This document shows, piece after piece, positions 13,400 through 26,039 of a DNA stretch of 64,000 bases. Position 1 is the stretch's first letter. Every line of letters starts with the position of its first letter. Under the pieces are notes generated by a model, which saw only the letters and a list, made by a program, of their open reading frames with translations, was not told the DNA's origin and did no database searches. Origin of the DNA: Aquatica leii (Eukaryota; Arthropoda; Insecta; Coleoptera; Lampyridae); the NCBI GenBank assembly GCA_035610365.1, contig CM069435.1:89003389-89067388 (forward strand). Direction: 5' to 3'. Position numbers and translations under genes: made by a program.

Positions 13400-14110
13400 A
13401 TAAAAAGAATGATTCTTAAAATCAAACTTAGATAGAAAGTTCGTATTGTAAACGTAATCTAATCTTAGAAATTTAACTAAAACATAAAAAAAAATTTTTT
13501 TAATTTAGAATGTTATGCTACAGTCGCCATTTTAAAAGATTAATTGTTAGAATGTTATTTAAATTTGACCTCTTCAGGTTACCTAATCTAAATCTAGGTA
13601 ATCACTAAATGGTAAATCCTAAACTTTAATCGGAAAAACTAAAAATAGTTTTATTTTAACTATACTTAAGATTTCAACCTAGTCAAAAAAATTCGAATCT
13701 CTTTCTAGTTTGATCTCAAAAATAAATTTTATGTTAAATACGCGCCAACATATGGTATAATATACAGAACAAAAATTACAGACCAATTGGGAACTAAAAT
13801 TGAATTTAATACCTACTTTAGATTAGATTCTAACTGCAAAATAAAGAAAAAAATACGATTGTGTTAAAATTCAAAACCTAGGTTTTATGAGCTGAAAGTA
13901 ATCTAACAATGACTGAAGTGGGAAGGTACATTAAATGTTAATCAAACCTAAATTTATGAATAGACTAAAATCAAACTTGAAACTTAAATTTTTTGTTAAA
14001 AACAGAAGCTAAACCTAACTTAGAATTATATTGTTTTAAAGAATTTAATTATAATTCAGTCAACTTAAAGATTGAGCAATGCACCAAATCAGATGTTTTT
14101 GGATATGTTG
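13400..14110. repeat. Array B, left part
   Basis: This AT-rich segment uses the same words as 18,060-19,610: 'caacctag', 'ttatgttaaatacgcgcc' (near 13,730), 'aaacctaaattta' and 'taacctaa'. It is the left fragment of the array that is interrupted by the decayed gene at about 14,265-18,030. There is no coding sequence. Confidence 0.5.
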
Positions 14111-14264
14111 TTCATAACGTAAAGGCAATGTTAAATTCAAGTTTCCGACCTCGGTAGACGATCAGGTCATTGTCAAAAATCAATAAAATCTCGAAATTTT
14201 TGAACTTTTTTTCGTTTTTGTAGATTCTGACCCGGAAGGACTGGTTTTTCAATCTAGTAATCTA

Positions 14265-17200
14265 AACCTAATGCGAGCTCAGAGACGTTGACACATGAGA
14301 CTCTCTGGCAGTGGATGCAAACTACAAAACATCTTCCGTCTTTCTGCAGCGGCAGACACTCCTGTAACTTTTTTTTACAGCCGCAGGAAATAAGCTTCAG
14401 GAGATGTTGTGGAGCTGCGTCTCTTGTCACGATCTTAGTACTGAGACCTTAGGAAGTGCGCAGCCACCCCCAGTCAAGAAGTTTCTTGTTAACTCTTAAC
14501 CACTTCTGAACCTGTGGAAAAAAGAAACGGGTACAATTTAACTTAAATCATCAATTTCTTACCAAAGCAATCAAATAGCAAATATGCAGGTAACTAAATG
14601 GAATTCAAAAGTTATCTTACCTGGTGATAGGTGCGCGTCGTGTAAAATCTTATTGAATTCTAGGTAAGAGGCAATCTTGCTAGGTTGAAGTTTGTTTTTT
14701 CTGTAGCCTGTGCAAACAAATTGTATCTCAGATCGTCTAGGTTTTGCGTTTTGTGAAGTGTTCTATATAGAGCAATTGTGATACGCTCGTCTGCTGCTGC
14801 AATAATATATGGCTTGGCGTTGCTCTCCAAGAAAATTGCAGCAGTGTGAACAAGGTTTTGATGTTTTTGAACCGTGATAAAATTTTTTGTTTTTCTTTGC
14901 CCAAAGAATGATGACGTAGAATCACATCTACTACAAGCGTGGATGACAAGAATGAGTTGAGGATTAATACAACTATATTTAAAAAAAGTGTTGAAGGTTA
15001 CAGCACGTTCACCTTGATGCTCACGGTTATGTGGTGTGATGCCTACGAGCAAGACTGGCAAATCTATATTGTCACCAACAATTACGACATCGAAGAGATT
15101 TCTGTTGTTATTATCAGTCTGTCGGCATCTTCTGTAATATTGAAATATTGTGTTTTCCCATTTGTGTCTTCAAAAAGTCGACAAAACAAGTTTTATTGTT
15201 TTCAATAAATAGAAAAATTGTTTGAGACACTTGAGCAATTGTACTGGTGTTAAATAATTATTTGATGGAATATAGCAGCGTTGAATCTGCGAATACCTTC
15301 TCTGCAGTCTCTGTCCGATAGCCGTAAAAAAACTACTGTGTGACATACAAGATAGACCTGGCAGCTATTACTTCAAACGAGGAGTTGTTAGACCAAACAA
15401 CTGAAGCAGATGCCCACCATCTACTATCACATGTTTTGGTGTCCGTCGGGTCTTATCCATGTTGACAAGTTCGAATATTGCATAGAAAGCCGATTTCGTT
15501 CTTTTTCTCATTCCTTCTTGTGTAAACATCGAAAATAGAAATGATGAAAGCTCATATATAAAAACAGTTTTAATTTTTTGTCAGATTGTTTTAGAACGCA
15601 TAATCTGTGAAACAGAGTAAGAGAGTTAACTGTCACTTTTCTTTCACCAACTGACGCTGTTCATACAGCAGATGCTAGGATTACGACTTAGTCGTTTTGT
15701 TTCAATTTGACATCAGAAAAGTTTTGTCCAATTACTTGTAACAAAGATTCCTGACCAATTTGAAGAGCCACATGGCAGTTAACATTTGCGTCTCCAAACA
15801 TTTCACTGCCTATGGACATGATGAGTTCAATCGTAGGAAAAAGTAAATGCTGAAAAAACTAGTGATACAGTTTTTCAGTATCCGTTAAATCTCTAAAGAC
15901 ACGAGACTGGAATAGGTCTACGTGCTGCTTACTTGTTGATGAGTCAATACCACAGTATAACTCTACTACTTCGCAAATGTTCTGGAGATAAACCATCTTG
16001 AAAGTTCATCGAGTCAGAACACTAGGAGTAATTTCACGACCCCGTGTGAGCTTTCCACAACTTTATAGATTTCATGAGCACCTGCTCTATACACATATAA
16101 GACCAGATGCCAACCTTAATTTTTTTTAGAGCGCTGAATTGTATAGTATCTCCCTGTGATCACAATTAGCATAAAATTTCTCTGCTTTGAGAAATTGTTT
16201 TATCAGCGTCACCATTTGAATTGCACCCAAAATTATGCAGTACCACTATTACTTTGAAGTTGTTACTGAGCACTTAAAAATTTTGCGGTAACTGCTTGAA
16301 ACTGTTCATTGTCTTAGAAAGTTAGAATTACTGGTTTGTCAAAATTTATTAACAAGTTTTTAATTATATTTTTATCATCTCTTATCAACAGCATTGTTTT
16401 TACAACTTCATGTGCTAATGCTAGTTAGACCAAAATCTGAGCCCTCCCTGTTTTAGCATAAGCGTGGCCAGACATCATCTTGATAATGCTGTTTTTTGCA
16501 TAAATATTTGAAAATAGTTTCTTTAACCTACTTTTTTTCATGATCATGGCAATTGTACTCATGAATGCCATGAGCAAATGAAAACAATTCAAACTTACCG
16601 ATACGTTGCATAAATAAGTATGAGGGCTGAATAATCTCTTTGCGCTTGATGTACAATGGTTGGTCAAAGGTCACAATGATAGTTTTCTGCTCATGGATTC
16701 AACATTTTTCAATAGCAAGCTGGAGAGTTGTTTGTATTGTGTTGGTAAGTAGTTGATAAATAAAAGGAAAAAAATTCTATGTTTTAAACGGTTTGTCTTG
16801 TGTGTGGCTTCTAAGTTTTGTCTAGCAGCTTTAACAGATCTGAATGGATTGGCAAAATATTTTTCAGCAATAAGTGAATGAGATTTACGTTTTTTATCTC
16901 AATTGACGCTAAACGCTGATTATTACCATAGTCAAAGGTTTCTAACTGAATTGATGGGTTTTTCTCTTTTCTATTTGAGCAACCGCAATATTTCTTTTTA
17001 AACGAGGTATCCTTCTTTCAGGACATAGCAAATCAAATAGAGTCACAACCATTAAACCTTCTATTGCGTGAAATGTTCAAAACTCATCCAATGTATAGAC
17101 ATTAAAATCGGCATTGTCGAATGTATATTGCAAAAAGAATGCGGGCTGCAAGCTGAGTTTGTTTGGTCGCAGGATGGCCGAGGTTTCGAGAATTGAGTAG

Positions 17201-18030
17201 GATGCTACAAATCTAAGGGTGGACATCAAATCCATCAAATATTTTGATCCAAGTTTATGATAAAGATAAACTCTGATGCTATGCAACAATGAGGAAACGA
17301 ATGACCGAGGCTGCACTGCTGCTATTATTGCATATGTAAAAACAACACACTTTTTCTATGCGCATCTAAGAAGTACCGTTTGTCCGTAAAAATTACTGTT
17401 TCTAACATTAGTCGCAAAGACTCTACATAGTGAAAGAAGTCATCAGAGGGTGGGAATGCAGTTATGTCAAAAAGTTGTGCACGAATATTTTCTCGTATTC
17501 CATCAACAGCTTTAACCAACGCAGTCTCTCTGGTTCAGGATCTGAATTTTGATCGATATATCATGCCGATGTCAGAATGTCAGTTCGTTCATAGAAAACT
17601 GACACTTTTCTGAGTTCTTTTAGAGATATGCAAAAATTTGTTCCATGGCAATATAAATCGTGGTGTACTTGCGACCACTCCTCTTTACACCATTTTGTGT
17701 TAGGGACAAGTAGTCTCTTTTGGCAAATTGGTGATATCTCGCGTCTACTGCTACCGAGTCAGTGTCATCAGAAATGCGATCTTCATTTTTTAAAGCCCAC
17801 TCATCACCTCGTTTTTCTGCTGCTCTCAACGTTTTTACACTGATGAGCTGTTGTGTAATTCTATATGCGCATAGAAAACAGTGTTCTCTGAAATTAAACT
17901 GATCTTGTATGTACTGCATCGTTTGTTTTCACATCTGTTTCTCCACGGCGGACTGCTGCTGCTATCAACTTAGAGTTGTTGTACCTTTTCGTACACACGT
18001 TTCAACAAATGCTCTCGCGTAGTAGTCGAC
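14265..18030 (-). pseudogene. Decayed member of a multi-copy arthropod protein family ending in a CXC-like Cys cluster
   Basis: Read on the minus strand, pieces of one large protein appear in order but are broken by many stops and frameshifts. The N-terminal piece (17,620-17,919) has FREHCFLCAYRI and LRAAEKRGDEWALKNEDRI. Next come RAQLFDITAFPPSDDFF (17,325-17,519), RSFVSSLL with ATSAILRP-type and FDNADFNVYTLDEF sequence (17,077-17,316), and a middle piece at 16,425-16,667. Then LLVGITPHNREHQG, HACSRCDSTSSFFGQ and LDDLRYNLFAQATEKTNF appear (14,660-15,061). The last piece is a Cys-rich end, SCGCKKKLQECLPLQK to CVVCIHC-type (14,280-14,400). From memory these match a repeated, poorly characterised arthropod family whose C-terminus resembles a TSO1-like CXC domain. 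The function is unknown. The copy sits inside array B, so it probably arrived by transposition. It cannot make a protein. Confidence 0.7.
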
Positions 18031-18049
18031 GAATATCATTTGTTTTTTT

Positions 18050-19610
18050 TTTAAATTTCAATTTGACCCAACAGAGAAAACTTATATCTGATTAATTTTG
18101 TATATTCCAACCTAGGTTGCAAACCTAATGACAGAAATATAAAACAAACGTTAAATACACGGCAACTTATAATGAAATCTCCTTAATATAACAGAAAAAA
18201 ACACTTATTAAAAACTGAATTTAACAACAAAAAATAGTGAAATAGAATGTTAACATCTAATTAGATTAAACTTCAAAACTATAATTTGCTATGTTTTTTA
18301 ACACTTGAAATTCGGATTTAAACCTAACAATATAAAGAACAAACGTTATGTTAAACACACGACAACTAATGATGAAATGATGCTATTAGTGTAACAAAAA
18401 CAAACTTGTAAATACGTTAAAACCTAACCTAAAGGATAAAATCTCAATTAGTTTAAGAAGTGACTTTAATATAACAATCAACGAAATTAAGCAATGTCAA
18501 AGCTTAATTAAATTTTAATTTGACAAACTTTGTTTAATTTATTCTTGTCACTCCAACCTAAGATTTTATACCTAACGACATAACTTCAAGTGTTTTAAGG
18601 CTTAAAGAGCAAATGCAATATAAAGTACACGTCAATTTATCATAAAATTACCTTAGTAAAAAAAATAAACTCTGTAATTAGGTTAGATCCTAATCTAACA
18701 TTTAAAGCTCTTATGAATATAAAAACTGACTATACTCTAGCTATAAATAAGATCGGTTCAAATGTTAAAACAAATAATTTTAGATTAAAAAAAAATTAAA
18801 ATAATCTGTTTTTGACACTACAACCTAAGATTTGAACTAAGTTTTCTAAAAACAAAAGTTATGCTAAATACTCGCCAACTTATAAAAAAAAGTTAATACA
18901 ATCAAGAAAACTTTAGACTATAACCTAACCTAAAGTTTAACTAGGTTTAACTAAACCTAACTTAAGTATAGTTACAACCTAACCTAAAAATTAAAAATTT
19001 GCTATTTTAAAAATAAAACTTAACAATAAGTAAAATTAGACATAATGTTGAAACTTAATTAGTAAATGTTATTTTAAAAAATTCTACCTCTAACCTAAGA
19101 TTCGATTCTCACAACACAAATCTTAAGTTTTCTAAACTTTGATAGTTGGTTTGGCGCAACAAATAAAATTTATAATTAGATTGCAACCTAAAATAAAATT
19201 TGAAACTTGCACTCATTTAAAAACTTACTTAAAAGTGAACAAAATCTTAAATTCAAATTAAACTTAATTTTGAAAAACTTTAATTGATTTTTGACACTCG
19301 AACGTAAGAATATAAGTTTAAAACACAAACAAAATAAATGTTTTAATAAAAAAAAAACACGTTACGTTACTTTAAATACACAATTTATGGTCAAGTCGAC
19401 TAAATACAACAAAGAAAAATTTTAGTTATGTTAAAATCGGTCTTACTTTAAAAACTACGTAACACAACAATACGTAAAGTCTAATATAATTAAATATTAC
19501 TTAGATTTATTTTAAATTTTTATAGCTAGTAACGTGTGTCAAGTCGGCTTAGTAAGAAAACAACAAAAAGCAATTATTAGATTAGGATCTAACCTAAGCT
19601 TAGAAAAAAG
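18050..19610. repeat. Array B, right part, about 245-bp repeat
   Basis: A composite unit recurs: 'cactccaacctaagattt', then 'aacctaacgacataa', then 'aacaaacgttatgttaaa', then 'cacgacaacttatgatgaaa' and 'aacctaacctaaa'. Anchors for the 'caacctaag' word lie near 18,108, 18,552, 18,818 and 19,092. Anchors for the 'cgacaactta' word lie near 18,160, 18,360, 18,630 and 18,875. The spacing is 200-280 bases. The 'aacctaacct' strings are part of this unit and not telomeric runs. There is no coding sequence. Confidence 0.65.
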
Positions 19611-21190
19611 TTTCTCAACCTAGGCGTCAGTTACGCTTCAACTCAATTTGTACGTGAAGAGTCGAATTAATTGTAACAAAGCGCAGAAGTTAAAAAGTTT
19701 TGCATTTGAAATGATAAAAGGAGGCGGTGTAAAACTTTGCGCGTAATTAAGTTGGTAAAGAAAATTAATGGAGTACCTCAGGGTTCTCGACGTAGATCAT
19801 TATTTTGCATTAAAACCCTTTTTGTCTTTCGTCGAGGACGAATTTTTTTTGTCGGGCACGCGAATTGTTGCTTTCGGTTTGGGCCTGAAGCAAAAGGAAA
19901 TGGGAGTTTTTCCAGCGAATTAGGTTTTCCGCGATAATGAAGGCATAAACCCGTCTTATTTTGGACGCATAATAAATCATACGAAAACTCACTCTCTCAC
20001 TCCTAAACACATCTGTAGCAAAAGTAATTTAAAATTAAGATTAATTACAGAGTCGTTTTTCAGGCTGTGTACTTTAAATTATTTCAGGCGTACCAACTTA
20101 TTTCGTTAGTTATTTAACTTTCATACTTTTACACGGAGGAGAAACTTTTCGACGAGAAGAAGCATTTCTTATTTAAAACTTTGAAAATATATTGTTAGAG
20201 AAAGTTTTATTTAACTACGGACGAAAATTTTCGCCTCGTGCTAGAAGAAATTCGAGGTCCCAACACCGAACTCGAGAAAAATCCAAGTATGTCGTGCCGC
20301 AATAAATTTGCAGAAATTATGACAAGGCGAAGTTTAGCAGCGATCGTGCAAAAACAAAATTACGTTTTAATTTTCCCCCAATATGGTTTGACGTCATTAA
20401 AAACGAACCGTTAACCCCCGGACCCCGGCCACCACCACCCACAAAAACACTTTGATGCTTTATTAAAGTCAAATGTTTTTTCTTCGTATTTGATTGTTTT
20501 AATATTTAATAACGCGGCGTATTTGATTTTTGAATGAGTAATCGAGAAGGCTGCGGCACGAACCCGAAAGAAACAACCAAGAAGCTACGAGAAAAAAAAT
20601 TACAATCGATAAAACACAAATGGCGTTCTTAAAACACCCCAACGATATAATTTATAAAATGTATTCACCCCTCGAGAAAACCTCGAGAAAATGTCCGCCT
20701 GTGCTAGAAAATCCATCAAGACTAGCAATTAAGTTGAATTCAAATTTTATTCATTATAAATTACCAACGTATAAAACGAGCTTCTTTGAGTTGAACGAAG
20801 AAACGCCAATTTAAAGTTTCTCTCCATTTAATAAGACGCTTTCCTACACGTCATTTGCCGTTTCGGCGGGGCACCTTCGCGATTCTTTTTAAAATTTTCC
20901 GTACGTTGTCAATCGAATCCCATCGTGGCTTATTTTGATTTCAATCACAATGTTTGTCGTGTTCCGATCGTTCTCCTTAAAAAGTAAAACAGAACGTTCC
21001 AAAACCAACTAAGATTATAGTTCGGTTACGCCGACCCAACTGCTTAAATTAATTTAAACCTCACTTTCTTTTGTTTAAGTTCAGTTGTCATAACGTAATG
21101 ATTTAACTCAAAACCAACAGTAGGCCAATCTTGTCGTTGATATGCGAGATTAACACATTGTAAATTTGGTTTCTAAATAATGCTGCTGAA
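19611..21190. other. CpG-containing island between arrays B and C, no gene seen
   Basis: This is mixed-composition sequence with clusters of CG (19,780-19,930, 20,220-20,420, 20,860-21,030). It contains GTGGCTTATTTTGATTTCAA at 20,925-20,944 and ACAGTAGGCCA at 21,117-21,127, both of which recur in the island after array C. A short direct duplication, 'ctcgagaaaac', occurs at 20,671-20,694. The open frames of 60-66 codons overlap on both strands and show no family motifs. Confidence 0.4.
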
Positions 21191-24100
21191 GAAGTAAGTA
21201 GCGTGTGGTTTTTTAATTTTTTTTTAGAAAAACACAAATCTATTTTTATAATTTGTTTTTCTGAACAATCTAATTTAACTTCAGTTTAATCTTCATACTA
21301 AGAATCAAAATTAAATTCAAGTTTTATTTTAAAAATCAAATTTTTACAAATTCAGTGTTTTATCGCTTCAATAAATTAATCAAGTTTCACACAAAAAAAT
21401 AAAACACTGAAGTTTTTTTCTTTGTTTTAGAAACCAAATCTAATTGTATGCATGAAAATTCAACCCAATCACGTTTTGAAAATAATAATAATTACGTCTA
21501 GCTTTACATTAAACATCAAAATAAACGTTAATTTTAAAAATCAAATCAAATTCTACATTAAACATGTGACGTAAGTGCATTTAAAAAAAAACGCATTTAA
21601 TGCTGGATAACTTTAAAACTGTAATCTAGCTTTACATTAAATTCTAAAGTTAATCTAACTTTGTTTTTAAACTTAAATCTAACTTAATATTACCAATGTT
21701 GTTCTAAAAATTGATAAATGTTCAAAATTAAACTTAAATGAAAATCAATTAAGTCTTGTACATTGAAAAAATTCTACCTAATCACATTTTTCAATACTAA
21801 ATTCTAGCTTCCAAAAAATGTAATGCATAAAATCTAGATTTACATTAAAGTAAACCTTAAGTTTAAAATTATTTGTAACTTTACTTTAACATTTTTTTTA
21901 ACTTTAAATAAAAGAATTAATTATATTTAATTTAATTACATTTTAAAAACTAATCTAGCTTTAAAAATTCAACGTTGTTCTAAAAAAAACAATCCAATTC
22001 ACTATTACTTGAAAATTTTAAATAAACTGTTGCCTAGATGTGTCACCTAATCTCATTTTGAGAACTCATTTTTGTGCTGGTTTAATTTAACCTTACTTTA
22101 AAAATCAATCTAGCTTACTTTAAAATTAATTTATAAATTTGTTTAAAAATCAATTTTAGATGTAGGGCTACTAATCTAACGCCAGCTTAAAAAGTCAAAA
22201 TTACTCTAAAAATTTAATCAAACTTTACCTTAAAAAACTAATCTATTGTTCTTGAAAATCCCGTTTATTCTGATTTTAAAAATTAACTTCGACTGTACTT
22301 TAAAAAAAATTAATCTAGTCACGTTTTAAAAAATTAACTTAATTTTACTTTAAAAAGACAACCTAACTATACCTTAAAAATCGAATCTAGCTTCATTTTA
22401 AAACTTACTTTGCAATTTGAATCTAATCTTACTTTAAAAAGTGGTAAACTTTACACTGAAAGTTAATCTAACTTTAACTTTAAAAAGCAAATCTAAATCC
22501 AATTTTGCCACACTTTATAAAGTCAATCTAACTTTACTATTAAAAAACAAACGAATTTTACTTTAAAAATCTAATTTAGAATCATTTTGAGTCGTTCAAT
22601 TAACTGCACTTTAAAAGTACAATCTAAGCTTACTTCGAAAAGATAATTTAACTTTATTTTTAAAAACTCAACCCTTATTTTCAAATACCGATCTAACTTT
22701 AGTTGAAACTTCAATTTAGCCTTAGTTTAAAAAATTGTTCTAACTACACATTGAAAAAAGAGTAACTTTATTTAAAAAAAATAATCTAACATTATTTAAG
22801 AATTCATCTAATTCTTTTTTAAAAATGTAACACCAACTTAAAAACTCAAGCTCATGTACGTTTAATTTATATCTTAATAAGCTTATCTAACTTTGGTCGA
22901 AAATGCAGTTTAGTTTTTTTTTTAATTTTGTTTGATTATCTACTAACTTAAAAATTAATTGACTATACTTTAAAACATCCGAAAAAGTCAATCTAGCTTC
23001 AATTAAGGAAACAACTTATAAATTCAATCTAGCTTTAGTTTAAAATGTTAAGCTTTTAAAACACAATATAACGTTTTTTGAGTATGTAATTTAACTACAT
23101 TTGAAAAGTCTTCTAACTTTATTTTTATAAACCAATTTAGCTTTAGTTGAAATTTCAATGTAATCTCAATCTGACAAATGGTCTTAAGTTAACATTGAAA
23201 GTGTAATCTATCTTTAAAAGCTTAATTTAACGTTATTTTGAAAAACTAATCTAGCGTTGGACAAAAATGTAATCTAATTTTGGCTTAAAAATCTGTTTTA
23301 TTTTTATTTTAAAAATTAATTTTGACTGTATTTTAAAAAATGTAATCTAACCAAGTTTTAAAAGTCAATCTAACTTTATTTTAAAAAGATGACCTAACGT
23401 TCCCTTAAATATCTATTTGACCTTTATTATAAAATCTTACACTAACTGTACTTTAAAAGTACAATCTAATTTTAGTTTATAAATGTAATCTAAGATTATT
23501 TAAAAAGTCTATCTAGCTTTATTTTCAAAAAGCAATCTAGCATTGGTTAAAACTTTAATCTAGTCTCACAATGAAAAATGGTTTTAGTTTTACATTAAAA
23601 GTCTAATCTGACGCTTATAACAAAAGGTAATCTAATGTTAAAAGCATAATCTAATTATATCTTAAAAAACAAATATGTTGCTCAAAGATTTGTTCTAATT
23701 TCTGCTTGATTATTTTTATTTTAAACAGTTCAATTTCGCCACTTTAAAAAGTAAATCTAACTTCACTTTAAAAAGATAACTTAACTTAATTTAAAAATCT
23801 AATCTAGATTTATTTTGAGACCTTGAATAAATTATTTACTATGTTAAAAAGTAATTCAATATACTTAAAAAAAACTACTCTAACCACATTTTAAAGTTAT
23901 TCCCTCTTCAGTTAAAGAAACATGTTATAAATCTAATCTAGTTTCATTTTAAAATCCTAAACTTTAAAACCAAACATAACGTTTTTTATATAAACGTAAA
24001 CTAATTTTATTTGAAAAGTTTATATAGCTTTATTTAAAAAAACCAATCTAGCTTTAGTTAGAATTTTAATCTAATCTCACTCTGAAAATAGTTTTAACTT

Positions 24101-24744
24101 AATTTTGAAAGTGTAGTAATCTAACTTTAAAAGGTTAGTTTGAATTTATCTTGAAAATGTAATCTAGCGTTGAACAAAAATTTGAACTACATTCTGCTTT
24201 AAAATCTCTTTTATACTTATTTTTAAAATTAATTTTAACTTTAAAAAATTCAATTTTGCCGCACTATAAAAGTCAATCTAACTTCACATTAAAAAGGTGG
24301 CCCAACTTTATTTTAAAAATTTAAGCTAGCTTTACTTTAAAAGAGTCAATCTAACTTAAAAAAAATAGTGTCTTAAATAACTATTGTAACGTTAGTAAAA
24401 AGTTGATTTTAAAAAGACAGCTTAATTTTACCTTAAAAAACTAATCTACTTTTATTTTAAAACCTTACAGTAAACTGTAGTGTAAATATATAGCCTAACT
24501 TTAGTTTGAAAATGTAATCTAACTTTGTTTTGAAAAGCTCAATTAACTTTACTTTCAAAAACTAATCTAGCTTTAGTTGAACTTTCAATTTGTCTTACTT
24601 TGAAACGTGGTCCTAGCTGTACAAACATAAAAACTCGATCTAACTTTAAAAGCTTAATCTAACATTATCTTCAAAAACCAATCTAGCGTTGGCAAAAAAT
24701 TTGATCTAACTTCTGCTTAAATATTCTTCTTTTAAAAATCAATG

Positions 24745-25085
24745 TCAATTGTTTGTCATTCACAGTTAATTGTTCATTTACACTATTTTAATTATTTGAC
24801 TTTTTTTAAAATATTTTAACAATTTTTCATGTTAATTTATATGTTGTAATTAGTTTTCATGTCGTTTGGAGTTAATGACTATTCCACTCTAACCTTTTTG
24901 TGTAAGTTTCTACGTTGTTTGTACCTAAAATGTATTATTTGTTATGTAATAAGAAATGTGTAGCTTACTCACAACATATTTCAGTGCCATGAAGAAGTGC
25001 ACGCCTGATTGCACGAAACGTCGCCATAAAAAAATCTTAAGTGGTTTAATTTGCCCCTCCTAGTGAAGAATACTCTACAACCTAT
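24745..25085 (+). mobile_element. Short insertion in array C with a hammerhead-like core, Penelope-related
   Basis: The array words stop at about 24,745 and resume at about 25,085. The flanking array text 'tttaaaaatcaat' is present on both sides (near 24,733 and 25,092), compatible with a target duplication of about 13 bases. It may also simply be repeated array sequence. The insert carries CATGAAGAAGTGCACGCC followed by TGATTGCACGAAACG at about 24,989-25,020. This has the layout of the hammerhead-like motif found in Penelope-like terminal repeats: a degenerate CUGANGA box, a 5-bp stem GTGCA/TGCAC and GAAAC. There is no coding capacity. Confidence 0.5.
24986..25024 (+). ncRNA. Diverged hammerhead-ribozyme-like core
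   Basis: Stem II is GTGCA at 24,997-25,001 pairing with TGCAC at 25,010-25,014, followed directly by GAAAC at 25,015-25,019. The 5' box reads ATGAAGA where a functional hammerhead needs CUGAUGA, so self-cleavage is doubtful. The comparison is to the hammerhead motifs reported in Penelope-like elements. Confidence 0.35.
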
Positions 25086-26039
25086 TCATTATTTAAAAAT
25101 CAATTTTAGCTGTATTTTAAAAAATCTAATTTTCTACACTTAAAAAACTCATTATCAAAAAACAAGCTAGCTTTACTTTAAAAATCTAATCTAGCTTCAT
25201 TTTGAAACGCTAAACTACAACTCAAAAGTATAATCTAACTTTACTTTAAAAATGTAATCTAACTTTATTTGGAAAAGTTCGTCTAACTTTATTTTCAATA
25301 ACAAATCTAGCTGGTTTACAAATGCAGTCAAGTTTCACTTGGAAAAATGGTTCTAAGTTTAATTTCATTTTAAAAAATCAATCAAACGTTGGATAAAAAT
25401 TAATTTTAAAAATCTAATCTAGCCACGTTTTAAAAAGTCGATCTAACTTTACTTTAAAAGAACAACCTAATTTCACCTTGAAAATCCAATTTAGCTTTAT
25501 TTTAAAACTTTACACTAGCTGTACTTCAAATGTACTACAATCTAATTTTGGTTTGAAACTGTAATCTTACTTTGTTTTGAAAAGCCTGTCTAACTCTATT
25601 TTCAATCTAGTCTCACTTAAAAAATGTTCTTAACTTTAGATTGAAAGTGTAATCTAACGCCAACATAAAAAACGGATATAACTTTAAAAGCTTAATCTAA
25701 CTTTATCTTGAAACACGATTCTAGCAATGTTTAAAAATCTCATCAAATCTCTGCTTCAAATTAATTTTAACTGTACTTTAAAAAATTCAATTTAGCAACG
25801 TTTTGAAAACTCAATCTAACTTTACTATAAAAAGACAACCCGATTTTACTTTAAAGGTACAATCTAATCTTAGTTTGAAAATGTAATCAAACTTTGTTTT
25901 AAAAGTCTTGTTTGACTAACTAAACTAGATTTCAATCTAATCTTGATTTAAAAATGGTTCCAACGTTACCTTAAAAATCTAATCTAACTTCATTTTAAAG
26001 CCGTAGACTAACTGTACATCTAAGCTATAATCTAATCTT

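Noticed and set aside
18420..18990. Telomere-like aacctaacct strings
   Set aside because: They are isolated and are part of the ~245-base unit of array B. There is no run of TTAGG or CCTAA.
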